Assembly: GCA_018340805.1 (NCBI GenBank)
Contig: JACMZG010001870.1
Location: 47,399,341-47,463,340, forward strand
DNA: 64,000 bases
Reading direction: 5' to 3'
Origin: Microvelia longipes
Lineage: Eukaryota; Arthropoda; Insecta; Hemiptera; Veliidae
Part shown: positions 9,361-21,900 of the stretch, piece after piece
How positions within the stretch are numbered: position 1 is the first letter of the stretch
Layout of the letters: each line of letters starts with the position of its first letter
The notes under the pieces: generated by a model
Database searches by the model: none
What the model saw: the letters and a program-made list of their open reading frames with translations, nothing else
Told to the model about the DNA's origin: nothing
Position numbers and translations under genes: made by a program

Positions 9361-11935
9361 CAGAAAATGTTCCTCACAGTATGATAATAGATACAATGTA
9401 TGGTAATAGCTTCACAGCAAGGTATTAAATACACTGTATGACATAGTAGAAAAAAATCTTGAATTTAAAATTTATAGGGATCTATTAAAAATTTAATTAC
9501 TTCACAATAATAACAAAACATAGTATTATACAACTAGGCTGTGAAATGGATCTTTATTTTTACCGAATCGACTAAATTTACTGGTGAGTGAAACGAGTCA
9601 GTAAAAAGAGCTGAGGTAAAAAAAAGTCATTCACAGCCATGTATTGTATTCTATTTTTTCTGAGGTAAAGAGTAATAATATAATTTACAAAAAAAACCTT
9701 TTTAAAATAGCAATTAGTAGAAATTGGTTTTACAATTTCATTTTTGATAAAAGTTTACTGTAAAGTTGTAGAATTTTTGAAGGAATAGTTTTGCTTTATT
9801 TTCTACCATAATAGGTTCTTCATAATAATTATTCTATTAAATAAATACAAATAATTAATTTAAATTGTAAAGAAACAAGAAATGGGCAACAGTGATTCCA
9901 TTTACCTGAACAAAAACAAGAACGAGATATTCAGGGCTCCTGTACAAAAAAAGTTTTTTGTATATCATACAAAAAACCTCTTCTTTTTACAGTGAATACA
10001 AATTTTGCATTTCACATTCTGCATACATTTTTCATACTAAAATGAACTTAAACTCCCTACCTCAGAAAATGATATTTTCAAGCCACTTTTAGTACAATAT
10101 CTTACAAGACTAGATTATATCTGATTATACTATACAAATTACAAAAATATACATAAAAAATACATAATATACATTAAATACATTATGCAACATAAAAATA
10201 CATAATATACATTAAATACATTATGCAACACAAAAAAGAATTAATTACACTGTAAAAATGATTGTTCTCAATGGACGGAATAGCGGGATACCAATTTTAC
10301 AGTACCAATAATGTCAATATTTATGCTAATGTCAATAATTTACTTTTACAAACAGAGGATGTAAAGAAAAATTATATTTTAAAGTTGAAATTATTTTTTG
10401 TCTAATTTTTTATAGATTAAAAAATACAGGCACTTGTTGTACCTGTCAGAACATAAGAATGCTTCAAAATAATAAGCATGAGACGTCATTCTAAAAACAT
10501 GGGTCTATTATCTAGATAAGGGATGCATATAAGGGGACCCAACAATGTTCCCTACTTGCAAGATAATTAACGAAAACCCTTTCGTATTGTACTACTACTG
10601 ATGAAATTTACTGAAAAAAAAACTTTTTTATTTTAATAAAATTTTTAGGAAGCGGGAGGTAGTGTTTGAAGGGCCCAAAAAATGTTATTGCAAAAGACCT
10701 GACTACACCTTTGAATTTAACTATAGATTACATTCATTTGTATAATTTATTTGTAAAAAAAAATATAATGATGATTATAATTAATTAATTAATTGTTTCA
10801 AGGCTCGAAAAATCATGCAACTGCTAGGTGCGCATGAAAAATGTGCAATTCAAGAAGTGACATGATCAACTTGTTTAATATATTTATATCTTAATTTACA
10901 ACCTATATTAACTTTCCTACTTAGCACATCTTTAGAAATCCACCTAACGGTAAGCTCACGCTTTCTAACCATAACAGCACATTTGACTTTTGTTTTTTGC
11001 CTTGTCAAAGCTTCCCTTCTCAGTAGAAAAACGAAGAAGCAATGAAAGACCAAGAAGTTAACAGTTTTGCTATCAAATATCAGTTTAAAACTCAGTTAAA
11101 CTATATTTGACTATTTTTCAATTTTTGTCGCAAATTTAAATGTTATAAAGCAGTTTAAGTAAACCGGGAGATTAGTGTTGCTATCCTGAAATTGAATAAC
11201 GGCAACCTTTCAAAGTGTTTGAGGACAATTTATAGCAGAGAAAACGTTTTCTCTGTAAAAGACTTTTTTGCATTTTCATTTCTTATGAACTACTTTTCTT
11301 ATGACTCATCAAGATGTTTTTTTTGGGAAAACCGAAATGGAAGCAAACTAATCTAAAGAAATATTTGTTTTAAACTCATTTATTTTTATTTTACATGAAT
11401 GAGTGACCATTCAGTGTTGCCGAGTTTAGAAATAGAAAACTTTTTTACTCTAAAAAGCCGTTGGCGATTTTCAACTCGTATATGATAGTGAGCGTCAAAA
11501 TCAAAATAGGTTGAATAAATTAAGAGCCAAATTGAAAGAGAAGGAAGGCAGGCAATTATGGCTTATTTTTAAATTTACATCTTTAAACATTACAAAATAC
11601 TAAACATTAATGATTTCTAAAATATTTTTTTTATAAAAAAATTTTACTTGACATCCATCAGCTGCATTAATTATGGATAAATCAGGATTAAGTTTAAATT
11701 TTTTAAATTCTTTTTACCTTATGGAATGAATCCCTAATATTTTAAACAAAAATCCTAAATTATATCAAAGACCACCTTCAGCAACAGCCAACACTTCTTT
11801 ACATGACAAGGAATATAAGGAAGAAGTCAAATGGCTTTTAACACAAAAAGCATATTACTTTGTCCAGAAATTTCTCGATATTACTATCAAATATCAATTT
11901 AGATTCAGGGATTTAACATATTTACACAATAACCA
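9361..11935. other. Repeat-rich intergenic region
   Basis: 9530-9660 holds an imperfect inverted repeat ending in CTGAGGTAAA. 9940-10080 is an inverted relative of 39420-39545 (shared CTCCTGTACAAAAAA / CAGCGTACAAAAAAC and ACTCCCTACCTCAG blocks). 10150-10232 has a ~47-bp unit repeated about twice (ATACATAATATACATTAAAT). 10640-10800 and 11560-11760 are plain AT-rich sequence. The only frame (10850-11053, minus, 67 codons) shows no family features. Confidence 0.6.
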
Positions 11936-11941
11936 TTTATT
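11936..11941 (-). promoter_or_regulatory. Probable polyadenylation signal of the harmonin-like gene
   Basis: AATAAA on the minus strand, 30 bp past the stop codon at 11971-11973, is the right position and strand for the harmonin-like transcript. Confidence 0.5.
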
Positions 11942-11970
11942 GTAACAGCGAGAATTATTATTATTAAAAC

Positions 11971-12303
11971 TTAATTAGAAAAATTGACGACAGACATCGG
12001 TCCAAATTTGATAGTTTTCTGGGGGATTTGTTTCTCAACCTGAGGATGTATTTGGATATGAGATACATTACTGTTCTTGAGTATACCGTGTTGAGTTTGA
12101 GACGGAGCATGATCCGATCCGGGGGATAGATCAAACGAAACGGTATTATTCCTTCGATTCTCAGGGAATAGGTAGAACGGAGCTTGTTTTCTTCCTTCTA
12201 TCGTTGTTATGCTGTCTTTAGGATTTTCAACTGATATTTTAATTATAGATCCTTTACATCCGTTGGTATGGTTTTTATTTACATAAGGTCCCGCACTGAC
12301 AGC
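11971..12303 (-). CDS. USH1C: Harmonin-like terminal exon 12
   Basis: 333 bp including TAA; acceptor TGTTTCAG. It codes 110 residues: AVSAGPYVNKNHTNGCKGSI, a basic/Ser-rich middle, and the end KTIKFGPMSVVNFSN. No PDZ3 is present. The C-terminal residues do not form a usual class I PDZ ligand. A poly(A) signal follows 30 bp downstream. Confidence 0.88.
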   Translation of the reverse strand, partial: AVSAGPYVNKNHTNGCKGSIIKISVENPKDSITTIEGRKQAPFYLFPENRRNNTVSFDLSPGSDHAPSQTQHGILKNSNVSHIQIHPQVEKQIPQKTIKFGPMSVVNFSN

Positions 12304-15300
12304 CTGAAACAAACAATTATTTGGAAAATATAACTGATTGAACCTAAGAGGATGCACTTCACCTAGAGGCAAAGAGACATACTTAGGTAAAGTAACACAG
12401 TGATAAGGGATCTGGAAGTGTAACAGTTTCCATTAAGTGCCATAACTGTACTTATTCCTACTAGAGCCTGCTTAAAGGAGGACTAGAAACTGCCCAACCC
12501 CTCTACAACCCCTATCAGAGAACATGGTCCCCTATCATGAACTGGTGGGATTTTTCAGTGATGTCACATAAAATCACTTCATACAACACAGTTAATTAAA
12601 GGATATATGTGATATATAATAATTACAACTTATTTTAAATTAATTTTACTTAATTAATACAAAATAGTCATAAAATAATGCAATAGTTATGTGAAACTGT
12701 AATTATTAGGAAAAATCAAAAAATGACTTCAACAAAGTACAGTAATGGTACCAAGCTACCTAAGGAATGATAAGAGCTCTTTGCCTAGAGGACTCAAATT
12801 TTAACATTATAGTCAATAGAGAGTTAAACGGTTAAGAGAGGAACATTACCACAGGTCTGAAAGTAAAATTATTATAAAAATTTTAATTCCTCTCTTAATG
12901 GAATCTAAAGGTACTCATTTTTAAGTTGTAAGACAAAGTAACTTTTCAGCGGATTGAGAAGTATTACCTGATTTTTGAGTGAAGATTTAGCTAGAGTGTG
13001 GTTTAGCTCGCTAGCCAGCCTCATCTGGATAGGTTCATCTTTACTTGTAGGTACAGGTTCATTCAAAAATTCTAGTCTCGATACCTTCTTATCGTTACCA
13101 CCACCGTACTGTCCTATGGTAACGACAGGTCTGACAACAACACTTGAACGACATTCCTTAGGGAAGTATGTATCAGGTGGTTTGGGTTTGCCAGTGTGCG
13201 GATTAGTAAGCCTAAAAGATTCTAAAGACTGCATGTCAACGCGATCGTTGGACTGCTGGTATTCGGAAGCCAAACTGCAGCTGTCGTAGTCAGGAGTGGG
13301 ACAGGACGGGGGGTCTGTAGAAGGAGGGGGAGGAATATCAACAGGTGGAGCTGGTGCTGGACCTTTCTTCTGTCTTGCATCACAGTTTGGCATCTATAAA
13401 TAAAAGTAATTACACATGAGAGATAATACTAAGTAAAATGTCAGTACTTATTAAAGTAGCAGAACTGCTAATACTTATTATTATTATTATTAGTGTGGAG
13501 GGGAGAAGTAATCCTTCTATGCACTGCGACTTGAAGTCTTTGGTACATTTACCCTCATGATCTAGTGTTTTCTACTTCTTTGAATGGCAGCAGAATATGA
13601 GTGCGTTTAGAACTGAGATACTAAACTATCTTTATACTGTTTGCAAAGATAATTTGTGAAATCCATTAAGAGATAAAAAATAGTGAGGTACATTTATATT
13701 ATTGATAAAGTGAAAATAAATTATTAATTAATTTCGATTTGATAGCAAGTTGCTGCAAGTAATTGCATTCTGATACTCCATACATTTGGAGTCTAGTATA
13801 GAATGCTGATGATTTCTGTTTTTATTTTTACAAGGGCCACATATTGGCTGATCTTTTATTGTTGGACACATAATAATCAAAACTTCTCATGAATCCCCTT
13901 TGGCAATCCCTGATCTTAGTAGAAACCACCATAATATTCATTTAAATATTCCTAATTATAATAAACTAAGTAATAAGATCCCCAAATTAGTTAACAGCGT
14001 GGTTGTTAGACCAATCACGACTGATAATATTACGGATGTAGCCATATTAAGAAAAATAATTTTGAATGACTTGAGACCAAAATTGCCATCTGGCATTAAA
14101 GTTGTTCGAATTATAAATAAAAGTCAGGATATAGCATGTCTTATCGAATGCGAGTCCGTTCATGATAGAGATTCAATACTGTCGTATACCAAATTTAAAG
14201 AGCTCGGTTTGATAGCAACTCTGCCTGTTCTTCCAGGAGAAACTATCTCTATAGTTGGAGTTAACAAAAGCTTAAACAAAGAGGAACTCCTAAATAACCT
14301 TTGGGACCTAAACTTTTCTAAATTGGGTTTTGACAGAAAAGAATACAAAGAAACAGTGATCCCACCATTCACCAGAACTTGCCCCTGGTTAACAGGAGGC
14401 AACTTTGTTCGATGGATTATTGAGTTGCCTCATAATATTAAGCAAGAAATATAAAGTAGGTAATGTTTTCATAGGGTGGTCTCGGATACCAGTAAAAAAC
14501 TATAATGGGTAACACGGTGTCTAAACTGCCTCAGAATTGGTCACTCACAAAGTCAGTGTACCAAGAGACAAGCCGCTTGCTCACATTGCTCTCAGTTTGG
14601 TCATTTGAGAACAATTGGTCATTCGAGAACAATTGGTCATTTGAGAACAATTGGTCATTTGAGAACAATTGGTCATTTGGTCATGTTGAGAGCAATGTGT
14701 CCAACTGCTAATACTTACTAAAGTAGTTACTAGTTTTAATTTTCTTTGAGGAAAATTGTTCCATAATTTTACTTTTCCTATTCATTTATAATGGTTATCA
14801 TACATAGTGGCATTTGATAATGGTTCAATAATTTCACTTCTCTTATTTCTTGTAGAAAATTGTTCTATAATTTCATTTTTCTTATTAATAAAGAGATGTT
14901 AATGGACTGCCAAAAAATTTAGACAAGAAAAACATTTATAAAAAATCTTTTATTTCTTTGTGGAAAATTGTTCTTTAACCTTACTTCACATTTCTTTGTG
15001 GAAAGTTGTTCTTTAACCACTTCTCAAATTTCTTAACGGAAAATCGTATTTTTACTATATTTCTCTCAAAATAATAATTTCTTATAATAGTTTTATATTT
15101 TAATTTATTTATTCATTTTATTTACTTATTTCATTTTATTATATTTATTTTATTATATATTTATTTTCCTTTTAGTTGTATGTATATACCTATTTATTTG
15201 ATCTCTCAGGTATTTGTTATACATGTTAATAATAATTTACTTTTTTATTTTCATAATTATTTTGTTTTTATTTATTCTATTGTAACTTGTTGGTTTTTAC

Positions 15301-15906
15301 ACTGATGATGGCTTGTAATTAAGTTGAAAGCGCTTTGCCAATTAGGTTTTGTTTTATGGAGTGACTTCTATTCTTTCATTATTTACTTCTTTTTTTTGTG
15401 AAAAATTGTACTTTAACTTCTATGCTTTAACTTTACTTTTTTGATTTCTTGTAAAAAAAAACTGGTTCTACAATTATACAGAACAAATATCTTATCACAG
15501 CAGTGTGATATAAAAATATTACGTGAAACCAGTGAGGTAGCTAAAGTTTCACCTATTTGTTTAGTTAGAAGAAAGTATAGGATGATGATACTCACAGGTG
15601 GGGGAGGAGGAGGGGCCTTCTTATTCCTAGATCTTGCACTGTCATCACATCTCTTAACTTTATTCCCTTCCGATCTTCTGCTTTCGCTCTTCTTCTCTTC
15701 TTCCCTTTCCTGAACAAAATACAACAAATATTAAATATATATTTGGTATATAGATGATGTAATATTTTGATATATAGATGATTAATATTATATATAGATG
15801 ATGTATATTTTGATATATAGATGATGTAATATTTTGATATATAGATGATGTAATATTTTGATATATAGATGATGTAATATTTTGATATATAGATGATGTA
15901 ATATTT

Positions 15907-15982
<76 letters not shown>

Positions 15983-18900
15983 GTGTGTGTGTGTGTGCTA
16001 TAGTGAGTGAGTCCTGTTTTTAAAAAAACACTACTTCCCCCTCCTCCAGGACCCCAATATTATAAGCTCATTTTTTATTTTCAAAGCTTAAAGTTACACC
16101 ATTTTGATGGTGTGTGTTAGATTAACCCCAAAATCTAATCAGTTCTTCTTTTCATTGGACTTGATTTTTGTATTTGGCTACACCAAAATTGAATCAGCCA
16201 TTTGAGCAGTAGTTTGTGAACAAAATATGTGTGCGTCCATTCATATTTCTCAGGAACTGTGTTAGCCCTGGATGTGATTGAGATCCCTTTCTATTATGAA
16301 AACTCGAAATCATTATAAGAAACACTTTTTTGAAGAATTCCTTTATTTTGACAGCGAGGGACAAAAAATTCAATTATTAATGAAATAACTTAAACTAATA
16401 AACTTAATAATAAATTAAATAATTAATGAACTTAATGAAACTACATTTTGAGCATAACAATTTTTTTTGCCTCATGCATGGTGCCAAAATTTAAGGATTC
16501 TACTATTAATATGGACGACAATACTGAAAATGTGCATATTCTGCAATTAGTATGGACGACAATTCTGAAAAAGTGCATATTCTACAATTAATATGGACGA
16601 CAATACTGAAAATGTGCATATTCTACAATTAATATGGACGACAATACTGAAAATCTGCATATTTTTTGCATTTGTTATATTTATTTTTAAAGTAAAAGAC
16701 AACACCATCTTGATATGCTTTGTTGGTTTAACCCTATATTCGATTTGTTTATCTATCCCTAGTTCTACATCTCATAAGACTTGATTTTATAATTGTTTGT
16801 ATCAACCATTAGAGGTGTAGCATGTTTACACACATACACATATAGACGACAAATTATGTTTCCATTTTTAGGATCTGTAGGTGCTGAATCATCGATATTT
16901 GATGAAAATAGAGGGTATTAAGTTTTTTGCTAGAGGAGTCAAAAATTATGAAAAACATTGAAACAAGAATAACTCACCGGTAGTTTAGCAATTTGATGAG
17001 GGAACATTTTATGGTGTGCTTGTTTAAATTCACTCATGAGAGCTTCGTGTTTATCAACTTCTTCTTTAGTGAGACCTGACTTAATCAATTTCTCTGTCGG
17101 CTGGCGAGGAGCTCTCTGCCAAAAAATTCAAAGTTAGTTTAGAAAATTATGTACTAAAATAACAATCAATATATTCAAATAACATTCCTAAAATATAAAT
17201 TAACATTTGAGATCCCCACATTTGCTATAAGTGCAGACATTGAGGAATAAACTACCTATCATTACTATTTCTATATATGTGAATGGTTTAGAAGGCTTAG
17301 GGTTTAAAATATTTGGAGCAAGAGTCTTTACGATGGCAGGAACTTCTCAGTTCTATATCCATTGTAGCAGGAGGTTTGATGTGGATACAATAGTGGAGGA
17401 GTATTAATGAGTGGAAAATTTCAGGGTTGGTGAGAAGGAACCAAGGGTGAGGTCAACTTACCAGGCTTCACTACTGGGAGCTGTTTTCAAAGAGTCATCA
17501 ATTTGAATTAAAACAAAGAGCTCTAAACATTGAGCTGATGCAAATGGGAAGAGCTCAATGTTACAATCTAAGAACCTCTGCAAAATTCAGTTGTATAATC
17601 TAAAAGACCCTAAAAGTTCTCTTATCTTATCTTTTATCTAGAATCTAAAAGACTCTAAAACATCTCTGGATCACTTGAAATCAATTGATCCCTACACAAT
17701 TTGATTACCTTGGATCTCCTCTGTAGTTCTTGACTAATGGCACATCTCAGACTCCCAGCACTGCTGGTGAAAGAACTAACTGAACTGCTTGTCTGTCCAT
17801 CACTCTGCAAAGTTCAATATATATTCATTTAGTCACAATATTAAGGACAAAAATTAAGAATACTAAGAAAAAAATTAAGAATATTAAGGAAACAATATTT
17901 TAACTCTTCCTCGTTTATACTGTAGGTATAAATGAACGTACACAAGTCATCTGAACAAATTTGTAACTTATGCTGATAATGAGATGAAACTTGGAAAATA
18001 TGTTAGTCTAATACATTGCTACATGCGTGCCAAATCACAATCCAATCAAATATTTTTTACGCGTTTCATAATTTTTCGAAATTTTTGCTGAGTCGTTATT
18101 TCAGGTTAATGACGTCATAAAAAATAATTTTTGAAGAGCACAACTTATTAAATGTAAAGTTGTGTCAAATAATAAAATTTAATCATTAGTGTTTTAGAAG
18201 CCATGGGGTAAACAGCCTTTTTATTGCTAGAATTAAGAATAAAATTATGGATGATTTTTATACGTAAAAATTTGGTTATTTTAGTGCCGTCAGTAGATTC
18301 AAAGAAAAGTTTGATTCCAGTGTAAATAAATTTGAATTTGTTTGGGTGAAAATTGAAACATCAAAAATCTTACAAACTATACAAAGGTTTAGGAAAATAA
18401 AAATAAATTATTTGCTTGTTACAACAAATGTTTGGTCAGGGGGAGGTCATGGCGGAATTATTGGGCTCTTTATTGTAATTTGTTAAATTAGGAAGTTATT
18501 TTATTCTGAGATGTAAGTGTTTGCCATTATGAGATTTAGAATGTTAGCGTTCCTGAGGAACCAGGCCAAGAAGAAACATCTCATAAAGAGACGTGGATTC
18601 AAAATATTATTAGGAATGAGAAATCTTATTTTATGAAATCAGATTGATCTAAATTCTTTTTTTTAAGAATTAAGATTATACTATTGCTTTGCTGCAGTTT
18701 TTAATATTGTTTGTTGATAAATTGTCGTTGATTATAATTATAATACGGCTAACATCAGTTGACAGCGTGGGAAAATAATGCGAGGGAACCAATGAGGTTA
18801 GTCTTTGATGTTAAACCACGCTCTTAATTTCAAATCAGGCCAACCATATTGGTTCCTTAACACTATTTTTCTGCGCTGTCAAATGATTTTAGCCGTGTGT

Positions 18901-21900
18901 TGTACTATAATTTATGTTCAAAATATTATTAAATAAAATCAATATTCGATGGATAGAAAGAAGAAGAATAAAATCAGCAAACATTGAAGGCCGCCGGAGT
19001 GTTGCCGAGACAAATTTTTGTTTATTTGTTAAATGTAAAGTTCGGTCAAATAATAAAATTTAATCATTTGTGATTTAGGAGCCATAGAGTAAACAGCCTT
19101 TTTATTGCTAGAATTAAGCATTTCGTCGACTTCGCCACACAACTACATCTATAGACTGATTTTTGTACAAAGTTTCAACTCTCTAGCATAAATACACTAG
19201 GAGCTAAAATGATAACAGACACACACACAAAGGCAGTTTTGTGAAACCAGTCAGGAGGCCTTTAAAACTCCTGAAACGGATAATTCCGGTTTCATCCTGA
19301 TTTGGAATTTTTTTGCAAACACAATACTTTTCCAATATAGCTACAGTATAAATACAATGGGAGCTACGATGATAACAGACACACACATACATTCAGACAA
19401 CTTTGTGAAAACCACTCAGGAGGTCTTGAAAACACCTGAAACGGATAATTATGGTTTTGGATTTTTTTGCAAACACAATACTTTTCCTACATACCTATGG
19501 TGTAATTGAGGAAAAGTAAAAAAAATCAATAGACCTCTGAATAATTTGCCTAAACATCTACTAAGAGCCACAACTGAAGTATTACCCCCTTAGAATAATA
19601 CTATATATAGAAGGAGCACTACTGATAACACGAAAGCCGGTTCACTGGTGCACCTAAGTAATGCTGCCACCCTAACAGTTGGCAAAAAGTTGGCAATACT
19701 TCCGCTTGCGGAATTATTATGTTCTATTATTAATTAATGATTGATTATTCATAAAATACTAATGGGTCATTCCATGCAGAATCAGCCAATTTTGTGCGGT
19801 CAAAATTTAAAAGTGAATGATACTTTATCTATTTATTATCTTTTGCTTATTCTAAAAGGAAATGGTCGAATTTTCTCAATATCTTAATCCGTTTCCTGAC
19901 AGTGCTTGTTTGTTTCTTGAAAAATGTCATTTTTTTCAATTTTTTGATAAATTTTAAAATAATTGTAACTTGTTTATTAGTTGAGATAATTGAATGAAAA
20001 AACAACTGTTGTAACCAGGAAAGACTATATTTTTAACTAATATATAATAATTTTGTGAAGCGTGCAAAGCTTATTTTAACCTAAAAATGCATAAAAATAG
20101 GCAAATTTTGGCCAATTTTTATGGGAAAAATATATGAAATAGTAATAACACAATCTTGATATTTTACAGTGATGACCCCAAAGAGTGCCCTTAACATAAA
20201 TATTATTAGGTTTTTAATATTTACAGCCCTTCATGATTTTTAAGTGTGCCGGAAGTAGTATGTATTCAATTTTTGCCCTATTTTGACAAGCTATAACTCT
20301 GATGGGGCAACTTTTAAAAATCTGATATTTTTACATTAAAACACTGCATACTAGTGCTCAATGCTCAAAAAGTTTCAAGGATGTGATATCTCTTATTTTA
20401 GAGAAATTGGTATTTATATATACATACTTTTATATGTATAATCATATACTAGGGAGATTTATCACTATTTATGAGGAAAGTACGACTTATTTTAAATACT
20501 TATATTATCGCTATTGGCAATTCTAGGGAGGAACTAGGGGGCTTAACCCCTTCCTCCAGCTGGTTTGAAATTAGCCCCCTCAAAAAATTATATTGCTCTC
20601 ATATAGTATAAGAAAATTAAATTTAAATAAAACTGTTTTTATTTTTTTGGAGTTTTTAAATAACTTATTCACAGCTATTGTAGATAACTTATTTCATAGC
20701 AGTATATCGTATTTAGCGAATTTTCACTGATAATTTTACCTATGAGATGGTTTCATACATACAGTATCGTATGTGTGAAACTGATCTGACACCAAATTGG
20801 TCTGCTTATTCAATGTTTTAATAACCATGTTAGGACTTGGCACATCTTAAAATGATTGTATGTTATTTTAAACTGACGAAGGGTCAATTTCTACTTATTC
20901 TTAATATTAAAGAAATTTATAGAAGTGATACTTCATGTATGAAATGAAGGTTGACAATTAAAAGATAAAAATAAGAAAAAATAAATGTAATTTAACAAAA
21001 ATAAATGCTGGATTTCGTACCTAGATAATGAAGTTCTTTTAAATATCAATTTATTGCTTCCTTCAGGAACTATGCAGTGCATGTCTCTGATTCCCTGATA
21101 TGTTTTTACATTCGCATACCTTTTTTCTAATCTTTTTGAGTATGAATCAATGTCTTCTGAGCCAACATAAATAAATGATATCCCTTTAATGGAGTTGGAA
21201 CAAAATGCATGAAGGGATATCGGTGTTAAAATACCCACATCATTTAACCCCACATCAATAAATAGTGATAAATCTCCCTAGTATATGATATACATATAAA
21301 AGTATGTATATATAAAAATACCAATTTCTCTAAAATAAGAGATATCACATCCTTGAAACTTTTTGAGCATTGAGCACTAGTGTGCAGTGTTTTAATGTAA
21401 AAATATCAGATTTTTAAAAGTTATCCCATCAGAGTTATAGCTTGTCAAAATAGGGCAAAAATTGAATACATACTACTTCCGGCACACTTAAAAATCATGA
21501 AGGGCTGTAAATATTAAAAACCTAATAATATTTATGTTAAAAGCACTCTTTGGGGTCATCACTGTAAAAATATCAAGATTGTGTTATTACTATTTCATAT
21601 ATTTTTTTCCCAAAAAATGGCCAAAATTTGCCTATTTTTATGCATTTTTAGGTTAAAATAAGCTTTGCACGCTTCACACCCAAAACAAAAACCAGGTATT
21701 AGTTAAAAATATAGTCTTTCCTGGTTACAACAGTTGTTTTTTCATTCAATTATCTCAGCTAATAAACAAGTTACAATTATTTTAAAATTTATCAAAAAAT
21801 TGAAAAAAATGACATTTTTCAAGAAACAAACAAGCACTGTCAGGAAACGGATTAAGATATTAAGAAAATTCGACCATTTCCTTTTAGAATAAGCAAAAGA

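Noticed and set aside
12975..13289. 104-codon plus-strand frame
   Set aside because: Antisense shadow of harmonin exon 11.
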